Made by a program: the position numbers and the translations under genes. Shown piece after piece: positions 49,282-58,281 of a stretch of DNA of 64,000 nucleotides. Position 1 is the first letter of the stretch. Every line of letters begins with the position of its first letter. The stretch spans positions 62,001 through 126,000 of the forward strand of contig CAZKNR010000472.1 in the NCBI GenBank assembly GCA_964553925.1, read 5' to 3'. The notes beneath the pieces are model-generated. The model was not told the origin of the DNA and ran no database searches. It saw only the letters and a list, made by a program, of their open reading frames with translations. Source of the stretch: DAISKN01 sp964553925 (GTDB lineage Bacteria > Acidobacteriota > Vicinamibacteria > Marinacidobacterales > SMYC01).

Positions 49282-50907
49282 CTACTTCACCTTCTGGCCC
49301 TTGCCGAGGACATCCGCTGCGTTCGTGAGACCGGGGTCGTTGACGCCGTACTGGACCGCGAGCTTCGCGTGCTCGACCAGGGTCTTGACCAGGGTCTCGT
49401 CTTCCGGGGTGCAGGGGCAGCCCTTCGCGATTTGACCGAAGCTCGACCAGGCGAGCCCCCAGTGCGCGTGCCCGAAGTTGGGGTAGGCTTCGATGGCTTT
49501 CGTGAAATAACCAGCGGCTTCCGGGAACCGCTGTTTGTCTTTGAAGGTGAAGCCGTAATACGCCCAGCCGAGGGGATTCGCATAGTCCGGTAATGACGTC
49601 GCTCGCGCTAGGGTCTCGAACGCTTTGTCGAAATTCTGGCCATCGTAATACGCCATCCCGAGGTCCGTCAGATAATCTGGATTATCCACATGGAGCGACA
49701 CCGCCTTCTCGAGCTCCACCAGCGCCGGCGCCACCTGCTTCTGGACGCGGAGAATCTTTCCCTTCTGGTAGTGCGCGGCGGCGAGCGAGTCGTCGAGCTC
49801 GACCGCCCTCGAGAACTCGGCGAGAGCCTTGTCCGTCTGCTGCGAAGCCACGAGCGAAAGGCCGAGATAGTAATGGACCTGGGCGTTGTCGGGCATCTTC
49901 TGGACCGCCCCTTCCATCAGCGTCCCCAAGTCCTGGAGCTTCCCCTGCTTGACGTAAATGCCGCCCAGGGAGACGTACGCACCGCTCAGGTTCGGATTCA
50001 GATCGACCGTTTTCTGGTAATAGGTGGCCGCCATCCCCAGGTTCCCCTGCGCCTCGTAGACCTCGGCGAATGCCAGGTTGGCGTCGGGATCGTTGGCGTT
50101 GACGGTGATGGCCATCGCCAGGTCGGAGTAGGCGGCATCGGCCTTGCCCAGGGCGTTATTCGCTTTTCCACGGATGCCGAAAGCACGGGTGAGCTGGCTG
50201 TTCAGATCGAGGGCTTTCGTCGCCTCGGCGACAGCGCCCGCGTAGTCTTTTTTCCCGAGGAGAATGTCGGCGAGGCCCGCATGCGCCTCGGCGACGTTCG
50301 CGTCGAGCTCGATCGCCTTGCGGAACTCAGGCTCGGCCTCCGCAGGCTTCCCGTCCGCGAGTGCCGCCTCGCCGATAGTCGTATGCACCAGAGCGCTATT
50401 CGGCGCGAGCGCGAGCGCCTTCTGGGCGACCTGACCCGCCTCGGCGATCGCGCCGGTCTTCGCCAGCCCGGTCGCGAGCGCGACGAGGATGTCCGCGTTC
50501 GCCGGGTTCATCTCGGCCGCCTTTTTTCCGACCTCGACTACCTTCGCGTAGTTCGCCGCTTTCGCGAAGGCGATGGTCATTCCCTCGTAGCACTCCGCCT
50601 GCTCCGCGGGCACGGTCGTGGAGCCAACGGCTTTCCCATAAGCATCTCCCGAGTTGCCCCAGTCCCCGAGTTGTTTGTAGATCCGCGCGAGCTTCAGGTA
50701 AACGTCCCCGCGGTCGGGGAAGTTCGTGACGATCGTGAGGTAGAACCCTCCCGCCTTCTGCAGGTTTCCGCCCTTGATCTCTTTCTCCGCGGCGTCGAGG
50801 TACTTCTTGACGTCCTTCTCCGAGATCTTGAGGTCCTGGCCGGCCGGAGCGACTCGCGTTATGAGCCCTATGAAAACGACGAGAATGCAGACGGTGAAAC
50901 TCCTCAT
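49282..50907 (-). CDS. Large exported TPR protein
   Basis: A 541-residue protein from ATG 50907, preceded by GGAGGG. The signal peptide (SFTVCILVVFIGLITRVAPA) is followed by about thirteen TPRs, for example YEGMTIAFAKAANYAKVVEV, AHAGLADILLGKKDYAGAVA, VHYYLGLSLVASQQTDKALA and AHYQKGKILRVQKQVAPALV. It ends with KGCPCTPEDETLVKTLVEHA. Lower charge and more Asn/Tyr than the 8-17 kb TPR genes suggest a different lineage. It probably scaffolds a periplasmic complex; no partner gene is adjacent. It is divergent from the AddB-like gene with an 85-base gap. Confidence 0.88.
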   Translation of the reverse strand: MRSFTVCILVVFIGLITRVAPAGQDLKISEKDVKKYLDAAEKEIKGGNLQKAGGFYLTIVTNFPDRGDVYLKLARIYKQLGDWGNSGDAYGKAVGSTTVPAEQAECYEGMTIAFAKAANYAKVVEVGKKAAEMNPANADILVALATGLAKTGAIAEAGQVAQKALALAPNSALVHTTIGEAALADGKPAEAEPEFRKAIELDANVAEAHAGLADILLGKKDYAGAVAEATKALDLNSQLTRAFGIRGKANNALGKADAAYSDLAMAITVNANDPDANLAFAEVYEAQGNLGMAATYYQKTVDLNPNLSGAYVSLGGIYVKQGKLQDLGTLMEGAVQKMPDNAQVHYYLGLSLVASQQTDKALAEFSRAVELDDSLAAAHYQKGKILRVQKQVAPALVELEKAVSLHVDNPDYLTDLGMAYYDGQNFDKAFETLARATSLPDYANPLGWAYYGFTFKDKQRFPEAAGYFTKAIEAYPNFGHAHWGLAWSSFGQIAKGCPCTPEDETLVKTLVEHAKLAVQYGVNDPGLTNAADVLGKGQKVK

Positions 50908-50992
50908 GACAATCCCTCCTCGAGCTAATCCCGCCGCGCATCCTATCATTCCCCCGGAATCGAGGCGAATAGGCTACTATTCGAGGGTCGAC

Positions 50993-53900
50993 ATGCCGGT
51001 GCATCGCATCGTGGTCGCGCCACAAGCGGCCTCCCGAAGGGAAGAAGCGCGCCGGTGGCTGACGGAGGTCGAAGGCTTCGGTCCAGTGCTCCTGGTCTCG
51101 ACAGCGCTCGAGGCCGCGGATCACTTCCTCCGGGAGCTCGCTTCCAAAAGAGGCTCGCTCTTCGGCTTCCGGCGGGCAACTCTCGACTCACTGGCCTACC
51201 GCCTCGCCCTTCCCGCGCTCGCCCGCGCGGGCATGACGACGGCGAGCCGCCTCGCGCAGGAAGCGGTCACCGCCCGGGTCCTTCATGTGACGGCGAGCGA
51301 GAAGCGACTCGGTCCTCTCGCCACGGTCGCCTCCGGTCCCGGGCTCACTCGCGCCCTCACGTCGACGCTCCACGAGTGCCGTCTTCATCAGGTCGGCCCG
51401 GACGAGCTGTCGAAGCTCGGCGACCTCGGGGAGACCCTCGGGCTTCTCCTCACGCGCTACGAGGAGATGTCCCGCGAGCAGGGTGTCGCTGATCGCGCCC
51501 TCACTCTTTCGCTCGCCCGGCAAAATGCTTCGGACGTCGACGGTCCGATGCTGCTCCTGGACGTTCCCCTCGACAACCCGCTCGAAGCGGCGCTTATCGA
51601 GGCCATCGCCCGGAGGGCGAAGGCGGGTCCGGTGCTCGCGACTGCGGTCGAAGCGGACGAGGCTACGCTCAGACGGCTCTCGCGGGCTCTCGGCTGTGAG
51701 CCTGAGACTCCCTCGAAAAGTTCCAGTTCCGAATCGGCGCTCCTCGATCTGCAGCGGCACGTTTTCAGCGAAACCGCTCCGAAGCACCGCGAGCGGCCCG
51801 AGGACGTGGTCGTGCTCTCCGCTCCGGGAGAGGCGCAGGAAGCGGCGGAGCTCGCCCGGGCCATCCAGATCGAGGCGGAAAAGGGACTGCCTTTCGATCG
51901 AGTGGCCGTGCTGCTCCGATCCCCGGAAGTCTATACGCCGCTCCTCGAGGACGTCTTCGACCGTGCGGGGATCCCCGCGTACTTCGAGAATGGAACGAAG
52001 AGGCCCGACCCCGCGGGCCGCGCCTTTCTCGCGCTTCTCGATTGCGCCGCCGAGGAGCTCTCTGCCACCCGGTTCGCGGAATATCTTTCCCTTTCTCAGA
52101 TCCCGAAGCTCGACGCCCTCGGCGCCCCCATCGTCGCGCCCGACGCCGCGGAGGAAGACGTCCTCTGGGTTCCCCCGCGGCATTCGCTCGCTCCCGAGCC
52201 CGCGCGCGAGCCCGTCCAGCTCGACCTGTTCGCCGAGCCGCCCCCGAAAGTGGAGGCTCCCGAGAGCGAGCCCGTCCTCTCGGGGACACTCCGCGCCCCG
52301 TGGCGCTGGGAGAAGCTCCTCGTGGACGCCGCGGTCATCGGCGGGCGCGACCGCTGGGAGAGGCGGCTCTCGGGTCTCGGGCGCGAGCTCGAAGTGCGCC
52401 TCCTCGAGACGGAAGACCAGGAAAGTGTCGAAGCCGAGAGACTGCGGCGCGAACGAAACGATCTCCTCCATCTGAGAAACTTTGCCCTTCCGCTCATCGA
52501 AACCCTGGACACGAGGCCCCACGACGAGAACTGGGGCGTCTGGATCGATTGGCTCGAACGGCTCGCCGTCTCCTCGCTTTCGAGCCCGGAGGGAGTGCTC
52601 GCGCTCCTGAAGGAGCTTCGGCCCATGACTTCCGTCGGGCCGGTCTCGATTCTCGAAGTGCGCCAGGTCCTGTCCGAGCGTCTCACCCTCCTCCCGCAGA
52701 GGCCTTCGGGAGATCGCTACGGAAAGGTCTGGGTCGCTCCCATCGAGGCGGCGCGGGGGATGAGCTTCGAGATGGTCCTGGTGCCGGGCCTTGCGGAGAG
52801 GATGTTCCCGCGAAAGATCGTCGAGGACCCACTTCTGCTCGACTCCTTTCGCCTCCGGCTCGGTGCGGACCTCCCCCTCCAGAAGGATCGGATCGCGAAA
52901 GAGAGACTCCTCTTGAGGCTCGCGATCGGAGCGGCGTCGCAAAAGATCGTCTTCAGTTATCCCTCGGTCGACCTCGCCAAGGGACGCGCCAAAGTTCCCT
53001 CGTTCTATCTTCTCGAGGTCGCGAGGGCGAGCCAGGGGGAGCTGCCGGACTTCGAGACCCTCGCGCGGGAGGCTGCGAGCTCTTCGGGGGCGCGGCTCGG
53101 CTGGCCCGCTCCCCGCGATCGCGGGCAGGCGATCGATGCCGCGGAGTTCGACCTCGCCTTCCTCTCGGACTCCATGCGCTTGGACGCCCGCCTGGGAAGC
53201 GGCCGCTACCTGGTCCAGGTGAATGCCGCCCTCGCCCGCTCCCTCCGCGCCCGCTACCAGCGAGGCCGAAGCGGCCAGTTCACGACCGCGGATGGTTTTC
53301 TCGAGGCCTCAGAGCCCGCGCGCGCTGTCCTGGCGCAGCATCGTCTCGAGGCGCGCGCCTACTCCGTCACCGCGCTCGAAAAGTACGCTGCTTGCCCGTA
53401 CCGGTTCTATCTCAACGCCATCCTCCGGATCCGCCCGCGCGAGACGGTAGAGGCGGTGACCCACCTCGACCCGCTCACCAAGGGAAGCATCCTCCACGCG
53501 GCGCAGTTCGAGATCTCGAAGCGTCTCGGAGAGGCCGGCCTCCTCCCCGCGAGAGCCGACAACATCGACGAGGTTCTTCAGCTCTTCGAAGTGGTGTTCG
53601 ACGAGGTCCAGGACCGCTTCGAAGAAGACCTCGCGCCCGCGATCGGGCGCATCTGGAGGGATGAGCTCGAGCGCATTCGTTTCGACCTGAGGGGATGGCT
53701 CCGTCGGGAGGCGCTCCAGGAGGACGACTTCGTCCCCTACCGTCGCGAGTTCACGTTCGGCATGAGGCCCACGGGACCCGCGGATCCCGCGAGCACTCTC
53801 GAGGTCGCCGTTTTGAAAAACGGCCTGAGGCTCCGGGGGGCCATCGACCTCGTGGAGAAGCGCGCGACCGACGGCAAGGTCCGAGTCACCGATCACAAGA

Positions 53901-54280
53901 GCGGAAAGGCGTGGATGCCCGAAGGCGCGGTCGTAAACGGCGGCGAGAACCTTCAGCCCATCCTCTACACGCTCGCTTACGAGGCGCTCACCGGAGAGGA
54001 GGTCGACTCCGCCCGTCTCTACTACGTCACTCAGCGCGCCGGCTACGCGGAGCGCGTGGTGCGCGCCGACGAGAAATCGCTCGCGGTGGTCGCGGAGTTC
54101 CAGAGGCGCCTCGACGAAATCATCGAAGAGGGCTTCTTTCCCGCCTCGCCGCTGGAAAAGCCTGGCTGCGCATGGTGCGACTATCTCGCGGTCTGCGGTC
54201 CGAGGATGCAGATCGACGCTCGCAGAAAGCAGAACGATCCGCGCCTCTCCCCTCTCAACTGGCTCCGGAGCCTGACGTGA
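50993..54280 (+). CDS. AddB-like nuclease subunit, PD-(D/E)XK
   Basis: A 1095-residue protein from ATG 50993. The N-terminal half is a degenerate UvrD-like fold: the start RIVVAPQAASRREEARRWLT has no G-x-x-GKT, so no ATP site is expected there, unlike Bacillus AddB. Helicase-like remnants include VVVLSAPGEAQEAAELARAI and VWVAPIEAARGMSFEMVLVP. The C-terminus is a RecB-type nuclease: SVTALEKYAACPYRFYLNAI, KNGLRLRGAIDLVEKRATDG and KVRVTDHKSGKAWMP (Asp and Asp-x-Lys catalytic set). Cys in AACPYRF plus CAWCDYLAVC give four ligands for a 4Fe-4S staple. With the next gene it should process DNA ends for RecA. Confidence 0.9.
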   Translation: MPVHRIVVAPQAASRREEARRWLTEVEGFGPVLLVSTALEAADHFLRELASKRGSLFGFRRATLDSLAYRLALPALARAGMTTASRLAQEAVTARVLHVTASEKRLGPLATVASGPGLTRALTSTLHECRLHQVGPDELSKLGDLGETLGLLLTRYEEMSREQGVADRALTLSLARQNASDVDGPMLLLDVPLDNPLEAALIEAIARRAKAGPVLATAVEADEATLRRLSRALGCEPETPSKSSSSESALLDLQRHVFSETAPKHRERPEDVVVLSAPGEAQEAAELARAIQIEAEKGLPFDRVAVLLRSPEVYTPLLEDVFDRAGIPAYFENGTKRPDPAGRAFLALLDCAAEELSATRFAEYLSLSQIPKLDALGAPIVAPDAAEEDVLWVPPRHSLAPEPAREPVQLDLFAEPPPKVEAPESEPVLSGTLRAPWRWEKLLVDAAVIGGRDRWERRLSGLGRELEVRLLETEDQESVEAERLRRERNDLLHLRNFALPLIETLDTRPHDENWGVWIDWLERLAVSSLSSPEGVLALLKELRPMTSVGPVSILEVRQVLSERLTLLPQRPSGDRYGKVWVAPIEAARGMSFEMVLVPGLAERMFPRKIVEDPLLLDSFRLRLGADLPLQKDRIAKERLLLRLAIGAASQKIVFSYPSVDLAKGRAKVPSFYLLEVARASQGELPDFETLAREAASSSGARLGWPAPRDRGQAIDAAEFDLAFLSDSMRLDARLGSGRYLVQVNAALARSLRARYQRGRSGQFTTADGFLEASEPARAVLAQHRLEARAYSVTALEKYAACPYRFYLNAILRIRPRETVEAVTHLDPLTKGSILHAAQFEISKRLGEAGLLPARADNIDEVLQLFEVVFDEVQDRFEEDLAPAIGRIWRDELERIRFDLRGWLRREALQEDDFVPYRREFTFGMRPTGPADPASTLEVAVLKNGLRLRGAIDLVEKRATDGKVRVTDHKSGKAWMPEGAVVNGGENLQPILYTLAYEALTGEEVDSARLYYVTQRAGYAERVVRADEKSLAVVAEFQRRLDEIIEEGFFPASPLEKPGCAWCDYLAVCGPRMQIDARRKQNDPRLSPLNWLRSLT

Positions 54281-57200
54281 GCGCCTTTGCAGACCTTTCC
54301 GACCGCGACGCCATCCAGAACGATCTCGATTCCACGCTCGTGGTCGAGGCCGCCGCAGGCACGGGAAAAACGACGGCTCTCGTGAGCCGCATTCTCTCGG
54401 TGGTTTCGAGCGGGCGGGGCGAGCTTTCGCGGCTCGTCGCCGTCACCTTCACCGAGAAGGCGGCGGGCGAGCTGAAGCTCCGGCTTCGAGGCGAGCTCGA
54501 GAAGGCACGCACCGAGGCCCGAGCGACGGGCGACGACGAAGTGACAAAGAGGCTCGAGCGCGGCCTCGAACAGCTCGAGGAGGCGCACGTCGGAACCATC
54601 CACGGGTTCTGCGCCGATCTCTTGAAGCAGCGGCCGCTCCAGGCGGGAGTCGATCCTCTTTTCGAGGTCGCGACAGAAGAGGAGAAGGATCGTCTCTGCC
54701 GGCGGGTGTTCGATCGCTGGCTCCAGGAAAAGCTTTCGGACCCCCCACCCGGCGTGAGGCGCCTCATGAGGCGTCCGGCGCACTGGGACGAGGGACCGGT
54801 CGACAGCCTGTACAAGGCAGCCTACGACCTTCTCGACGTGCGGGACTTTCCCGCCCGCTGGAAGACCCGGCCCTTCGAGCGCGAAGCCGAGATCGACGGG
54901 CTGATCGAAAGGGCGGTCTCGCTGGGAGAGAAGGCGTCAAAGGCCGCGAACGACCGGGACAAATTGTTCCTCGACTTTGCGGAGCTCCTGGCCTTCGTCC
55001 AGGACTTGAAGGGACAGGAGCAGGTGAGCGGGAGGCGCGACTACGACGCCCTCGAGCACCGGCTCGCGTCTCTCAAGCTGGGAAAGAGAAAAGGCTATGG
55101 GCCCTACGCCGAGGGGATCGTGCGCGAGAAGCTCCTCGCCGAGCGCGACGCGCTCGCGGTCGACCTCGCCTCTTTCCAGAGACGTGCCCGCGCCGACCTC
55201 GCGGCCCATCTCCAAAACGAGCTTCGGGAGCTGGTCGATCGGTACGAAGCGCTGAAGTCGAAACGAGGGCGCCTCGATTTTCTCGACCTCCTCGCCCGCG
55301 CCCGCGACCTTCTGAAAGAGAACCCCGAGGTCCGGCGCGAGCTGCAGTCGAGCTTCACTCATATTTTCGTCGATGAGTTCCAGGACACCGATCCCCTCCA
55401 GGCCGAGATCCTTCTCCTTCTCGCCGCGGAGAATCCCGCCGAGGACGACTGGCGCAAGGTCGTGCCCGTCCCGGGGAAGCTCTTCCTCGTCGCCGATCCG
55501 AAACAGTCGATCTACCGCTTTCGCAGGGCCGACGTCGCGCTCTACCAACGGGTGAAGAACCAGCTGGTGCGCGCCGGTGCAAGGCGAGTGCATCTCACCG
55601 TGAGCTTTCGATCCGTGCCCGGCATTCAGGAGCTCGTGAACTCCGCGATGACCGCGTCGATGAAGCCGACCGCCGAGAACCATCAGGCGGACTATGTGGA
55701 GCTCCACGCGCATCGCTCGAAGACGGAGGGTCAGCCCGCGGTCGTGGCCCTTCCCATCCCGCGACCGTACGGCGACTGGGACAAGGTGGTGTTCTACGCC
55801 ATCCAACGCTCGGAGCCTCTGGCCGTGGCCTCCTGGGTCCGATGGCTCCTGGAGGAAAGCGCCTCGCTCGGTTGGCGCGTGAGCTCGCGCGGCGGGGAAT
55901 TGGGTCCCGTAGTCCCCTCGGACGTCTGCCTCCTGTTCCGCCGGTTCAAGAGCTTCGGGCGGTCGGTCACCCAGCCTTACGTGGACGCCCTCTCCGCCCT
56001 CGACATCCCCCACGTCCTCGTCGGCGGAAGAGGGTTCCATCAGCGCGAGGAGATCGAAGCGATGCGGGTGGCGCTCGCCGCGGTCGAGCGGCCCGACGAC
56101 GAGCTCTCGGTGTTCTCGACGCTCCGGGGGCCGCTCTTCAGCCTGGGTGACGAGAGCCTGTTCCTCTTCCGATCGCGGCACGGCCCCCTTCATCCGTTTC
56201 GGGCGACGCCGGGAGCTCTCGAGGAAGACGCCGCTTCGATCCGCGAAGCCCTCGACGTTCTCGCCTCATTGCACCGGGATCGCAACCGCCGGCCCGTAGC
56301 GCTCACCATTCGAAAACTCCTGGACCAGACCCGCGCCCACGCGGGGTTTGCTCTCTGGCAGGCGGGCGATCAGGTCCTCGCCAACATCCTCAGGCTCCTT
56401 CAGATCGCGCGGACGTTCGAGGATAGCGGAGGGCTTTCGTTCCGCGGCTTCGTCGATCATCTGGACTCCCTCTCCGAGGTCTCGGATCGAAGCGAGCAAA
56501 ACATGATCGAGGACGGAGTCGAAGGCGTTCGCCTGATGACGGTCCATAAGGCGAAGGGGCTGGAGTTCCCCGTGGTGATCCTCTGCGAGATCACGACCCC
56601 GTTCTCCTCCGGCGCCTCGCGGCACGTGGATCCGGACCGGAAGCTCGTGGCGATGAGGCTCGCCGGCGGATCGCCTTGGGAGCTCCTCGAGCACGAAGAC
56701 AGCGAAGCGGAGCGGGATCGCGCGGAGAGCCTTCGTCTCCTCTACGTGGCAGCGACCCGCGCGCGGGACATACTGGTGGTGCCCGCGGTGGCCGACGAGC
56801 CTCAGAAGAGCGGCTGGGTCGGGCCGCTTCTCCCGAGCCTCTATCCCGAGGAGAGGACCTATCGGTTTCCAGTCGTGGCTCCGGGATGCCCGCGCTTTCC
56901 CGGGGACGACACCGTCCTCGAGCGTCCTCAGAGAGCGGCGATCTCTTCCGCCCTCCGCCCGGGTCTTCACAAACCAGAGCGCGGCCACCACGAAGTCGTC
57001 TGGTGGGATCCGTCTCTCTTCGAGAACCCCCTCACGACCAAGCCCGGACTGAGGCGCCACACGCTCCTCCAGGCGAGCGAGGGCGACGAACCTGGAGAGG
57101 GCGGCCGGGAGTACCAGCGCTGGCTCGACCGGCGCGCGCGCATTCTCGCGGAAGGGAGCGTTCCCAGGTATCAGGTCGCCACCGTAACCCGTCTCGTCGA

Positions 57201-57708
57201 AACCGAGAAGCCCGTGGTCGACGGCGCGTCCGCGGTGCGGATTGCCGAAGTCGAAGGACGGGACCTCCTTCGTCCAGGAGGCAAGCGTTTCGGGGCCCTG
57301 GTCCACGAGGTTCTCGCGCGAGCTCCGCTCGAGGCGACTCTCCCGGACATCGAGGCCCTCGCCGACAGCCTGGGACGCATCCTCGGCAATTCGGAGGAGG
57401 AGAGAAAGGCCGCGGCCTCTTCGGTCTCTCGCGCGCTCGCGCACCCTCTTCTCGAGCGGGCGCGGGTAGCCTCGGTCGTATTCCGCGAGACCCCTCTCGT
57501 CTACCGAGAGCCCACGGGAAGACTCGTCGAGGGAGTTCCCGACCTGGTCTTCCGCGACGAGGATTCGGAGTGGACTCTCGTCGACTTCAAGACCGATCTC
57601 CGCCTCGACATCGCGGAGGACGCCCACCGAAGTCAAGTCGCGCTCTACAAGCTCGCTCTCGAGGAGGCGACCGGGACTCGCGCGGAGGGCTGGCTCCTGT
57701 ATTTGTAG
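54277..57708 (+). CDS. AddA-like UvrD/RecB helicase-nuclease
   Basis: A 1143-residue protein from GTG 54277, overlapping the AddB stop by four bases. Motifs in order: Walker A VVEAAAGTGKTTALVSRILS, Ia VAVTFTEKAAGELKLRLRGE, Walker B THIFVDEFQDTDPLQAEILL, III FLVADPKQSIYRFRRADVAL, IV VHLTVSFRSVPGIQELV, V VRLMTVHKAKGLEFPVVILC and VI SLRLLYVAATRARDILVVP. The C-terminal nuclease reads GVPDLVFRDEDSEWTLVDFK then TDLRLD, the Asp/Asp-x-Lys set. It is an SF1A helicase-nuclease acting with AddB on double-strand breaks. No RecC or RecD homologue is present, which supports the AddAB type. Confidence 0.93.
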   Translation: MSAFADLSDRDAIQNDLDSTLVVEAAAGTGKTTALVSRILSVVSSGRGELSRLVAVTFTEKAAGELKLRLRGELEKARTEARATGDDEVTKRLERGLEQLEEAHVGTIHGFCADLLKQRPLQAGVDPLFEVATEEEKDRLCRRVFDRWLQEKLSDPPPGVRRLMRRPAHWDEGPVDSLYKAAYDLLDVRDFPARWKTRPFEREAEIDGLIERAVSLGEKASKAANDRDKLFLDFAELLAFVQDLKGQEQVSGRRDYDALEHRLASLKLGKRKGYGPYAEGIVREKLLAERDALAVDLASFQRRARADLAAHLQNELRELVDRYEALKSKRGRLDFLDLLARARDLLKENPEVRRELQSSFTHIFVDEFQDTDPLQAEILLLLAAENPAEDDWRKVVPVPGKLFLVADPKQSIYRFRRADVALYQRVKNQLVRAGARRVHLTVSFRSVPGIQELVNSAMTASMKPTAENHQADYVELHAHRSKTEGQPAVVALPIPRPYGDWDKVVFYAIQRSEPLAVASWVRWLLEESASLGWRVSSRGGELGPVVPSDVCLLFRRFKSFGRSVTQPYVDALSALDIPHVLVGGRGFHQREEIEAMRVALAAVERPDDELSVFSTLRGPLFSLGDESLFLFRSRHGPLHPFRATPGALEEDAASIREALDVLASLHRDRNRRPVALTIRKLLDQTRAHAGFALWQAGDQVLANILRLLQIARTFEDSGGLSFRGFVDHLDSLSEVSDRSEQNMIEDGVEGVRLMTVHKAKGLEFPVVILCEITTPFSSGASRHVDPDRKLVAMRLAGGSPWELLEHEDSEAERDRAESLRLLYVAATRARDILVVPAVADEPQKSGWVGPLLPSLYPEERTYRFPVVAPGCPRFPGDDTVLERPQRAAISSALRPGLHKPERGHHEVVWWDPSLFENPLTTKPGLRRHTLLQASEGDEPGEGGREYQRWLDRRARILAEGSVPRYQVATVTRLVETEKPVVDGASAVRIAEVEGRDLLRPGGKRFGALVHEVLARAPLEATLPDIEALADSLGRILGNSEEERKAAASSVSRALAHPLLERARVASVVFRETPLVYREPTGRLVEGVPDLVFRDEDSEWTLVDFKTDLRLDIAEDAHRSQVALYKLALEEATGTRAEGWLLYL

Positions 57709-57841
57709 CGGCAGTTTCAAGACCGCGAGCTGAGGGCTCTACGGCAGAAGGCGTCGGCGGTGCCGCATCTCGGTCGCCGTGACGCGCGTCTCGAATCGTT
57801 GGGCGATGCCCTTCATCGATCTCAAATCGAGATGAGGTACG

Positions 57842-58042
57842 ATGTTCGATATGGCGTCAGCGAAAAAGCTTGTCATCGAGGTGCTTCAATCCTTGCCGGA
57901 TGACTGCTCGATCGAGGACGTGCAGTACGAGCTCTACGTTCGACAAAAGATCGCCGAGGGCGAGAAGGCTGCCGACGAAGGGAAGCTCGTGCATCATGAG
58001 GAAGCGATGCGCGACGCAAGGGCGTGGCTCCGGCATTTGTAG
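57842..58042 (+). CDS. Small antitoxin-like protein, orphaned
   Basis: A 66-residue protein from ATG 57842, four bases after GAGG. It reads KKLVIEVLQSLPDDCSIEDV, QYELYVRQKIAEGEKAADEG and VHHEEAMRDARAWLR, a pattern of the antitoxins paired with ParE/RelE toxins (LPd-cs-edI-Y-lyvr-kI--G--aa--G---h-e---r-r-WL). The partner toxin that should start at its 3' end is degraded (58028-58206). The antitoxin itself seems intact. Confidence 0.78.
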   Translation: MFDMASAKKLVIEVLQSLPDDCSIEDVQYELYVRQKIAEGEKAADEGKLVHHEEAMRDARAWLRHL

Positions 58043-58206
58043 CCTGGACGCTCCCCGCGCGCCAAGACCTCCTCACGGCGCCCTTGCGGTCCTGTCAATG
58101 GTCTTCGCAAATGTCGTCTCGCGAGAGTTTGGAGCAGTGGGTAGAACAGTTACTCGGTCCGGACCGAGTAACGTTCTACCCGCTCCTCAGAAATCCAAGG
58201 CCAACT
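58028..58206 (+). pseudogene. Remnant of a ParE-type toxin gene
   Basis: The frame following the antitoxin reads VAWTLPARQDL, a ParE start (v-Ws-pA--DL). Then come SSQMSSRESLEQWVEQLL, resembling the SPqyAq-fv-rileav-qL helix of ParE, and unrelated residues. Catalytic C-terminal elements are absent. The second half is replaced by an inverted copy of the first arm of a quasipalindrome (58131-58186). Confidence 0.45.
58131..58186. repeat. 56-base quasipalindrome
   Basis: The 24-base core (58149-58172) is a perfect palindrome with no loop; its half is GTTACTCGGTCC. Beyond one bulged A (58148) nine more pairs form (GGGTAGAAC with GTTCTACCC), and beyond a 3-base bulge (58136-58138) five more (GGAGC with GCTCC). 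That makes 26 paired bases per arm, inside the dead ParE gene. Confidence 0.9.
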
Positions 58207-58281
58207 GAGCGTGATGGGCACGATGACGCTAGCGAGGCGACGGTGTAGGCGCCGAGGACTAGCTCTTGTATATTTAGCGCC

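Noticed and set aside
52042..53664. 540-codon and other long alternative frames inside the AddB/AddA genes
   Set aside because: Arg/Pro-rich shadow frames typical of high-GC coding DNA, without motifs.
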